In this document: one piece after another, positions 55,286 through 64,000 of the stretch
Position numbering within the stretch: the stretch's first letter is position 1
Layout of the letters: every line of letters begins with the position of its first letter
Source: Plectrocnemia conspersa
Taxonomy: Eukaryota; Arthropoda; Insecta; Trichoptera; Polycentropodidae
Direction: 5' to 3'
Assembly: GCA_009617715.1 (NCBI GenBank)
Contig: VTFK01000158.1
Span: 124,001-188,000 of the forward strand
DNA length: 64,000 bases
Notes under the pieces: model-generated
What the model was told of the DNA's origin: nothing
What the model saw: only the letters and a program-made list of their open reading frames with translations
The model's database searches: none
Position numbers and translations under genes: made by a program

Positions 55286-58200
55286 TTATAGCTGGGTATC
55301 GATCAACGCTCCAGGATTTGCTAAGACGTTCTTCCTTTCGTGTACGGCCGTCACCAACTTTCTGTAAGGACCCAACGGAAGGTCTAAGGATTTTATATCG
55401 TTTTCCGTCAATAGCATGAGAGTGTCCAAGTCGATCTGTTCTTGTACGAATTTGGATGAATATTGAGATAGACCTAGAGCGGCCAAGAAGCGCTGAAGAG
55501 CAGCGGAAGAAGAATCTTCATCGTCTTCATCTGACGAATTCGAAGAACTCTCTGAAAAACAATATATTAAGAATAAAATGCACTTATATTTGGATGATTA
55601 CTTTAAAAATCAAAAATTATCCATATAATAAATAAATACTTTTACACATCACATCTACATGTGGAGGTCGGCAAGACAGTATTATAGGGCCAACTTTATT
55701 TTTAATATTCACTACTGATATTCTCATTACAAAATATACAAAAAAGTTTAATATTCTTTTCCAAGTTTGAAACCATTAATAAAATATATATTATTTTAAC
55801 GTGTTATATGCAGATCTGAGTTTTTCTCATATTATTAATAATTACAAATAAATTATTTACCTGTAAGAGTGTCATCGTTCCACCTCGGTTGAATAGATCT
55901 CTGACGAGCAGCCAAAGAACCTGCTGATCCAATAGAAATCTCCTCAGCATGAGTCGGTGGCACTGAATTCCCACCATTGATCGCATTCAAAGTTGCTGTT
56001 ATTGAACGTCTACAATAATTATATATAATCATTAATAGCTACATATATACACTACTCGTAAAACTTTCATCTGCTAACTTTCTTAATTTATATATATTGT
56101 ATATAATTTAAGATATATAAAGTACCTGAATGTAACACTTCCAAAACCAGGTCTTTCGAACAAACTGGGCGGTTCTTGGAGCAACACGTCTTGACCGAGT
56201 CCGCTGTCGTCGCCAGCCAAAAAATCTGGTTGACTTACCGACCTTTAAATTAATAATAATGAAACATTGCATTTACAATTGCATTTACAACACAAAATAG
56301 TTTTTTCAGTTAGCACAGAAATATATTTTAGAGCCTTTTTCGTTGACCATTGGAGGCACTATCTATCTTGAAAATGACACGAATAATGCTAAGATTATTT
56401 TTGCTTTTATAAATAGCTTTTAATGTCAGAAACGAAGAGGCACTTTAAGTTGTATCACTATTGAGGTGTGATTTATCGCTATTTTTAAAGCAACATTGCG
56501 TTCGTTATTTACTATCGGACAACAATACACAGCACATTCTCTATAAAGCATATAATAGACAAAATCCTTATCCTCTTAATGTTTTACGCAGTTGCTTCTC
56601 CTTTATAAGTTTGTCACGCGATATTAAGCGATTTCTTTGCAATGTATTTTAGCGCTCATTGATAAAAATATACTTTTAGTAAATAACAAACATGATATTT
56701 TTTACAAATAGTGGGTTGTCAAATTTATCTGAAAATAGAAAAAATCCTAAAGATAACACTACACTACAAACTATTAATCTAAGTTATAGGGTAATTTGCC
56801 TACAAGGTATGAGTTCTCAAAGTATGCTTTGCAATGTCTATAAAGACATAAATTTTGCCTGTAAGTAAAATGATGATTATTTTTATGAGTATAAAAGTTT
56901 TCTTGTAAAAATAGCAAATAAAAATGTGTATCATATATCATTTTTGCTTATTTTAAAGAATTTTTTGTACACCTTTACTATAAACGTTCATCACTATGAA
57001 TCAGGACAAAATAAGGTAATAATGAAATGGTGAAGATTCTGAACCATAAACGTCTGAGAGTACATTTTCATTTTGTGAGGTAGAATTTAAATATATTTTT
57101 ATAATATTTATGTTCTAATTTTATTATTCTAAAAACAAATGAAATCTGAATGCCTTAATGTTTTTAGTATTTATTATCTCGTTGTTATTGTTCTGATTTA
57201 TTTGGTGCATTCTTGTTATGGCTAAGACGCTTGAACGAAACCGAGGGTGCATTTGGCGTGCATCTTATATTGTTGGCAGACGTGCAGTTCAATCTAAGGT
57301 ATGTAGATTTATTGTAAAATATGCGAAAATTCAGAACAAAGGATTAAAACATGCATTGTAGTGTTTTGCTGACCCTTCGAAGCCTCTGTAAAATCCTATG
57401 TAAAGGTCCTATCCATATAAGTACATTAACATATCAGGATCCGATGCAAACAGGTACCTAGCAACCTTGGATTCACATTTTATAGATTGTGGACGTCCCT
57501 AATTTTAACCGATTTTGAACCTACTTTTACACAGATGCACGTCAATGAATCTGAAAATGTATATTACAATAACAAATAGTCTAATAGTCCGAAAAATCGC
57601 ATTGATCATACATAGTACGTTGGATTTCTCTCATTTTCAAAAAGGGTATTCAGACCGGATCATTGTCGTACTGAATCATTTCCTTCACTTTAGACGGGAA
57701 CTTTATTTAAAACTACCAATTTGCTTTCGACTTGGAATAAGCGAGAGTTCAGTCAAACCGGTACCAAGAAAAACCATGCCAAATAGACCGAAACTATATT
57801 TAGAATTCCAAAAAAGCAAAAGCTTTTACAATGACATTAGGCTTATATGTATAAAATATACCTGACAAGACCAGATTTTCTGGGTACAGCTTCTCCATCT
57901 TGCGTATCTTCTTCATCATCGACGCTAAAAACATCAGCAATTTTTCCTCTCTGGTTGTTTGACTGAGCAAGAGTACCGACATATATCACTTCTGAATCAC
58001 GTCTCACTCCCGTTAATGACCTGATAGATCTTTTGCCATCCATTTCAATCTCACCAACCTATATTTAACACATATTTTTAAAATACAATTAAAATATCAC
58101 TAAAGACTATAGTAACTCACCTTAAAATCATCATTCTTTTTATTTAATGTGCCATTTTTCATTTTGCTAGCAAACACTTTTCTTTGTAAAGCAGTTTTTC

Positions 58201-61200
58201 CTTTATGTCCTGATACAGTGCCGACTAAAGAACTGAATGGTTGAGGTGCGTTATCGTCTTGGGCAGCTACTAAATTACCTGTAATTGTTAATATTTTTGT
58301 ATAGTATGTCGAAATGTATAGCACCACTCCATTCCAGCCTGCGGGCGCGTGACATATTGTCTATAATATTGTGTATATATAACATTCAATCAGATATCCA
58401 TAAAAGTCATTATGAATTTATGATTAGATTATAACCTTGACTAGATGATCGACTCATTTTATGCTTTAATGCCGCCAAAACGTTGCTTGGTCTATGAGGT
58501 ACTGCAGATCTTAATGAGTCATCAATCGGTGAAAAGACGCCCGAATTCTCCCATTGATTGTTTAATTTCTCCATTTCTTTAGCAGCCACTGTGTTGGCTT
58601 TCGACTGCCTTTTGTTATAATCTTTAAGTGTCTTTTCACTTTCTTTTTTAGCTTTTTCTTTCATGGCTTTGATCTTTTTCCTTAAATTAAAAAAAGCATT
58701 ATACACATATCCATTCGCTATAAAAAATATAGTGATCTCATACTTATCCGTATTTTGCAGTTTGCTTATGGCCGAATCCAAGAATCTGAGAATCTCTTCT
58801 CTGCTGCTAATTCCTGCTAATTCTTGGGGCGTGTGGTTGTCTATGTCGGTAGCGAACATGTTCGCTCCAAAGTTCACCAAGAATGTGACGCATTCTTTGT
58901 GACCCCTGGCAGCTGCTAAATGTAAAGCAGTATTACCAAAATGGTCAGCTTTATCAGGATCGCCACTGTAAAATATAATTTAGTTTTAGTTAAGTAGATT
59001 TGGGTCGGACGACTTGAAGTCTGCAAAGCGGTTAACCTTTAATAGAGCTCGTACGAGCATTTGGCGCTGTGTGGCCTGCATAGTAAGGCGGAGGACAATA
59101 TTGAATAAGAGCAAAGCCCATTAAAATAAATTATGGGTTAAAACTATATTAAATTTAAATAAATTCAGAGGCTGCATTTTGGTACATAGTCGACATTTAA
59201 TCTATTGAGTTTAGTTGCTTCCGTCAGAATACTTGTCTCAATTATTTTATGTTAAAGTAAGTTACGTTTTTAGTCATACACAAGATAATAGCAAATGAAA
59301 CACATGCATAACTAAAATATAGTAAATGTGAAATGTCTGATATTGATTCTAAAGTATTTAATTGTAATTAAATCGATAAAATGACTTATCATATTTGAAA
59401 TTGAAACAATTGATTAGGTGATTAATCTGTCTGAATCATAAATGATATTATTTTTTTAAGTAAAGCTGAGAAATAAGATTAATTGGGTTTATACGGTTAA
59501 AGTTCTAATTGTCATCTAGTACTTAGTAGTATTTTAATAACATTCAAAAACATTTTTTTAATATACGAGTGTATAGTAATCTTATTGATAGGTAGTACAA
59601 CAAGTTAATAATCAACACCTACCGGTATGTATTGTACTAACACAGAAATAAAGCTAAATGAAAAACCTTATTTAATAGTAATAATATTTTATACAACTAA
59701 CCCTCTTCCACAAAGTAATCTGAGGGCATCGAGGTTTCCTTCGAAAGCCGCCCATAAAGTCGGTGTCATGCCAGCTTCATCTCGACTGTTGCAGTCTTTC
59801 TTGTTTGCTTCCTTCAAAACTTCCCACAAGCCATCTTTGGCTGCCCTGAAAATAAATTGGATAATTTTGTTAATGATATAAATCGATTTCCTATTGCCTT
59901 ATCTTGTAATCATACAACAAAATGCTTTTATTTTATTTTATCTATAACTTTATCCAAATCTATTACATAATATTCAAGACTAGCACGCCGTAGCGGCACA
60001 TCAAAAATAAGCGTAAAATAGTAAAAATGTTTAAATCACTAGTTTGATATTTACATACATAATTTCGGTTAAATTGTTATGTTTAATTTAATATTGTATT
60101 AAAAAAAACTCAACGGATGCTACATGTAATGAAACTAATTTAAAAGCTAAAAAAGCCATTTTTTTTAAGTTAATTTATTTTCAAGAAATACTAATAATAA
60201 CCTGAAGTATTAAGGTCACTTGCAGGGATGTCATTTCGCTTTTTACAGAGGGGGGGGGGGTAAAAGTTGAACAATCATTAGTCATATTTTTAATATTTCC
60301 ATTTCATTTAAATTCATAGTATTTCATTAAATGACATGCAATTTTCTGGCCAAATTTAAGGGGGTGCCTGTTTAGTAATAAAACCAGCAGTAGAAACGCT
60401 CGGTTATTTAGCGTTCATATCATGACTTTTTATAACAATATTTCGACTTATAATATGTGAGAAGCGAATGAAGCATATCTAAACCGAATTTTGACCAATA
60501 GGATGGTGCACAAAACAATTCACTTCTCAGAAGTCAAAATTCACGTCAAAAGCAATAAAATCGTGTCGATTTTATTGCTTTCGACGTGAATTTTTGACTT
60601 CTGAGGAGTGATAATTGTTTTTGCGCCCTTCTATTGACCAAAATTCGGGTTGAATAGACTTTGACCAATACTCTCATATCAAAAGTCCGTATTAATATAT
60701 GTAAGAATTAACTATCTTGTCTTTAAAACATAATTTAATATCAAAGTGCAGATAAGCTATGGAGCAATATGTGAGATGCAACTGAAATAAGTCAACTGAG
60801 AGCTGAGTTGACTTAATTCATATTTTGTACTTGACCTAATGAAAATTCTAAGATTTTGATTAGTTTTAAAACTTTCATTAGGTTATGCTGGGTTTGGGTT
60901 TGAACAGCAAATCTACGTTTCGCAACTGTCAATTTGAGTTTCATAAACATTTTAGAGCAGCATATAATTTTATTAGCGTATCATCAGTTAAATTATATTT
61001 TCATTATTTACTCGTGAAAATGTATTTGGACTTCACGAGTGAAAATATAAATTCATTAAAAATGTAAATAGATAATGATTCAGTATGTAAAGTATATATT
61101 ACTACATATGGAAATGTTGAAATCATATAGTTTTACTAGCATATAAATTATATTTTCACTGGTAAAGATATGTATCTACCGATGAAAATGTATTCCGATA

Positions 61201-62539
61201 TGATTTCATTGAAATTATATATAAAAAAATATTTTCGGGATATATTCGAGACTGTTTTTTCTAGATTTCCTTTGAGGGATAACCTGAGAATTTCCGGTTT
61301 AAATTCAGGGACGTCATTTCCGCTTTTTATAGGCGGGGGGGGGGGGGCAAAAGTTGGGCAGTCAGATTGATTGCAGATAGATTGCAGTTGCGCACCTGTA
61401 GAAGCGGTGCTTCCACCGCTTCTACAGATACGCAACTGCAATTAAATTTACTCAAACGATTTAAAATTACTTTGTTAATTGAAAGTAGTTGATGTTGAAT
61501 CAATATTTTGAAATACCATTTTACAAAATTTACTTAAATAGAAAATAATATATTACCAGAGTATTTTAATAAGTATTTAATAACAAATATAGATGTACAT
61601 AGATTTAATACTAGAAATAGAGACAAATCAAGCATAGTTAGGTGTAAGAAAACGAGTACGGCCAGGGGAATAATGAACGGAGGTATGAATTTGTTTAATG
61701 CTATTTTTAGAACAATCCGCAAAAAAAAAAATGTAATGGTTTCCTTAATTAAGAAACACTTTCGTAGATTAAAAAATAAATTATAATATTAAGTTTTTTT
61801 GTGTTCTGTTTATGTTTTATATGTATGTTTCGATTAAATTTCTTTAGTGTATAAACAATTAGTTATATTAGCTAAATAAATTAATAAATAAAAAATAAAT
61901 AATTTTGACAAAATTTTGAGTTTTAAATGTTTAAATGCAAAATACAGGGATCATCAACCTTTATTTTTGGTACATTACTACCAGAGGGGCGAAAAGAGGT
62001 ATTACGGATGGTCGCGTTTATTTCCAGGAAGGAAATTGTTTTATATTACCGGATGTTTAACCGCATTGTTTTCGTGTTTTTATAGCCAATCAATTAAACT
62101 TTATTAGACTTTTAAAAAAAATATACAAAAAGTTTTGAAAGTCATGCGTCACTTCCTACGATCTAGTTTCTATAAAAAAATTGCACATCGATATCTGATT
62201 TGATCTATCTCTAAGAAAGTTTATCATTAATAATTTTATTAAGAATGTGTACATATCGTAGTATTTTGCATTTAATGTATTGATTCATCTACGCATATCG
62301 ACAAAGATATATTTAATAATAAAATAGATAATGGACTTATACTAGATTAGATATCGAGCATTATAAAAATTTGAGTGATGCTTAGCAAGGATTTATATTA
62401 TATGCGGAATTTTATCTATACATATAACCGTATCGTCATGATATAAATATTACACAAATTTACACAATTATTAACGCTTTCTAATTAAACGATGGGATAA
62501 AATACGCAATACTCACTTGTGAAATCTATTCGCACTCAT
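55286..62539 (-). CDS. Sans: SANS / USH1G orthologue (ankyrin repeat and SAM scaffold)
   Basis: Nine exons on the minus strand: 62539-62517, 59845-59702, 58965-58744, 58680-58436, 58278-58121, 58058-57862, 56242-56126, 56009-55861 and 55551-55286. All junctions are GT-AG with matching phases, giving 506 residues (human USH1G about 461). It starts [18 protein letters not shown], as family members do. Ankyrin repeats fill residues about 1-125 ([40 protein letters not shown]). Next come a charged coiled-coil-like segment ([19 protein letters not shown]) and a long linker. A short acidic-serine run ([10 protein letters not shown]) precedes the SAM domain (residues about 433-490), and the C-terminus is DTQL, a class I PDZ ligand; the human protein ends similarly. 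In vertebrates SANS links harmonin and myosin VIIa in hair-cell stereocilia; in flies Sans acts with the myosin VIIa homologue. The gene appears intact. Confidence 0.95.
56243..57861. other. SANS intron 6, no gene recognised
   Basis: AT-rich intron. The 116-codon plus-strand frame at 57515-57865 has no recognised domain, ends at the exon edge and is judged spurious. Confidence 0.5.
60226..60271. repeat. G-run repeat, copy 1 (partner at 61306-61356)
   Basis: The sequence CAGGGATGTCATTTCGCTTT, a TTTACAGA stretch, a run of G and TAAAAGTTG is shared with 61306-61356 (CAGGGACGTCATTTCCGCTT, a longer G run, CAAAAGTTGGGC). The two direct copies lie about 1.08 kb apart in the same intron. Confidence 0.7.
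60481..60651. mobile_element. Foldback (snap-back) MITE
   Basis: Two arms of about 84 bp are near-perfect reverse complements around a 3-base centre (TGT at about 60573). The left arm begins AACCGAATTTTGACCAATAG, the right arm ends CTATTGACCAAAATTCGGGT. The inner 35 bases (GTCAAAATTCACGTC, then AAAGCAATAAAATCG) pair almost without error. Confidence 0.85.
61383..61441. repeat. Hairpin-forming inverted repeat
   Basis: ATTGCAGTTGCG and CTGTAGAAGCGGTG are followed, after CTTC, by their complements CACCGCTTCTACAG and CGCAACTGCAAT, with a 3-base internal mismatch (CAC opposite ATA). It is GC-rich compared with the surrounding intron and would form a stable RNA stem. Confidence 0.85.
61540..61890 (+). 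mobile_element. 3' fragment of a CR1/jockey-like retrotransposon
   Basis: The plus strand encodes [14 protein letters not shown] and, after a short gap, [16 protein letters not shown], the typical end of reverse-transcriptase ORFs in this group (x-N-T-R-N-R, then G-x-x-L-W/F-N). It is followed by a tail (GTATAAACAATTAGTTATAT) shared with the fragment at 43880-44320. Confidence 0.65.
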
Positions 62540-64000
62540 TTTCCTAGGAAATTAGACCGATCCGTTCCACATTTGAAGATGTAATGGATGTGTGCGAGAA
62601 AAAAATAAAACCACTCTCAAAAGTGTATCATTGTGCCGATTGTTCACTCACTCATTAGAAAACACAATCGAACAACAGTTTCGCGGCACTGGTTAGATAG
62701 TCTTCTTGTAAGAATCCGATTGGAATACTTTTTGGTTCTGTGAAGAGGACTATATTTTGAATAGTCGATAACAATTCGTTTTGAGGAAGCGTCACCTGGA
62801 CACGCGGGTATCTAACTGTTAACACCTGCCGAGTTCAGGCGAGTTTGCCCCTACCACACAGGTAGACTCTCGGACAAAAATGCAGTGCGATAAACTCACC
62901 AGGGCTTTTCAAGTAACAAGGTAGAATAAGAATTTAGTTTCCAAAAATCTTGTAATTCCTCTAATCCTTTTGGATTTATTTTTAAATCATCTTTAATTCT
63001 TATGGAACTGTAGATTTAAGAACCACTGTTAGTAGTAGGCTTGTAGCAATTTTTTAAATCTGACTATAAGAGTTCTTTCTCTAGATTATAAAGATTTATA
63101 TGTATTTATTTCTAAGCTTATTTTAAATAGCTTCTGAGAGATTAGAAATAGATGGGTGAGGGTGAAAGATGGAAAGAATGCAAATAATGAGCAAATTAAG
63201 TAGCATTATTGAACTTAAAATGACTAGATTTTGAAAATATCAAAGGATATTAAAAAAAAGTCATCAAGCAGGGCGATTATTTTGAGAAAGAGAAATGGTC
63301 ACCTTATTGAAATGAATTTTAAATTTCTCTTATGCTAAAAAAAAAAGTAAATTGCTCTAATTGAAAAAAAGATTTTAAATTTTAATGTATTTTTTAATGT
63401 AAAATATATGTTATAAAAATAGTAATAGTTATTATTCAACTTTTAATTCAAACGTAAACTCTGATTGGATGCTTCTGCTTTATTAAAAGCTAGAGACATC
63501 TGCTGGAGTTAGTTAGTTCAAATTAACTGTTTTTTATATTGACGATTTATTTTACTGCTAAAAAATGGTTCGAAACTTCACTAAATTAATTATTTTTTCT
63601 CAATAATTGTTTCATGCGTACGACAACAGATGCCTATATTATCAAAGTAAAACTAATTAATTTTATGTTTCTTGTTGCATATAATTGATACTTAAATACT
63701 GCAAAAAATCATATGTATTTATGTAAATTTTATGCGTCATAAATTGCCAATTTTTTTATAATATTACTTTGTACATGAAAATATAATATATCAATTTGTA
63801 CAACGTGTACGGTAACGATGTATGCAGAATATAGATTGTACGCAAAGCCGGCGAGGGCTATCAAAGGAACATCAATTTAAATTTACCCTCAAACTTCCTC
63901 AAAACCCACACCACTAAAACCGGAACAAGGAGGGCTGAAAGCTGAAACGAATTGACTGTTATGTTTGATTTGCACAAATTAGCTAAATCCACTTTATTCT
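62540..64000. other. Region upstream of the SANS gene
   Basis: The 5' UTR and promoter of SANS probably lie within 62540-62900, where GC content is higher. Beyond 62900 the sequence is AT-rich with no recognised gene or element. Confidence 0.4.

Larger units (their letters stand above)
59846..62516. other. Large first intron of the SANS gene
   Basis: 2.7 kb of intron holding a foldback element (60481-60651), a pair of G-run repeats (60226, 61301), a hairpin (61383-61441) and a retrotransposon 3' fragment (61540-61890). No exon was found in it. Confidence 0.6.

Noticed and set aside
57515..57865. 116-codon plus-strand ORF in the SANS intron
   Set aside because: AT-rich residue use, no domain, and its end lies on the SANS exon on the other strand.
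1..64000. CRISPR arrays, operons or bacterial signals
   Set aside because: No regular spacer arrays; introns and transposons show that this is animal nuclear DNA.

Overview
This window is animal nuclear DNA, most likely from an insect. It is AT-rich, has split genes with GT-AG introns (one about 35 kb long), and is littered with Tc1/mariner, Tigger/pogo, hAT-like, piggyBac-like, R1/jockey-type and tRNA-derived SINE sequence. I cannot name the species from sequence alone. Three protein-coding genes can be assembled exon by exon. Almost everything else is intron or intergenic sequence colonised by transposons.

Left edge (1-1104, minus strand): the 5' part of a C2H2 zinc-finger gene. It has four short acidic exons followed by a finger exon that runs off the window. 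Between it and the next gene (1.6-4.7 kb) lie a mariner-type helix-turn-helix fragment, a 5'-truncated R1-clade retrotransposon and a small TA-flanked MITE.

Centre (5.4-54.7 kb, plus strand): a four-transmembrane claudin/PMP22-superfamily gene with a TATA-like promoter. Exon 1 is at 5497-5622 and the main exon cluster at 46.8-53.2 kb. Exon phases and a missing claudin GLW motif show that one more exon of length 3n+1 must lie in the first intron. A 49-nt microexon at 10956-11004 is the best candidate. Two features stand out. First, exons at 48265-48430 and 49697-49862 have identical length, identical phases and homologous sequence, and look mutually exclusive; they would swap the second loop, fourth membrane helix and start of the tail. 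Second, the final exon stops at a single UGA (53188-53190) but the same frame then stays open for 155 codons with coding-like composition, which suggests stop-codon readthrough or another route to a long C-terminal tail.

Right side (55.3-62.5 kb, minus strand): a complete nine-exon orthologue of SANS/USH1G (ankyrin repeats, SAM domain, C-terminal DTQL PDZ ligand), convergent with the claudin-like gene. Both are likely membrane- or junction-associated proteins, but nothing here shows that they work together.

The giant intron carries a catalogue of degraded mobile elements, several with intact target-site duplications: hAT-like at 12582-13460 and 44600-45176, Tigger at 39147-40145, and an unusual element at about 37.4-38.0 kb with inverted arrays of a GGTCAGAAT motif. 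It also holds three short coding-like ORFs that I cannot assign. No tRNA, rRNA or CRISPR was found.
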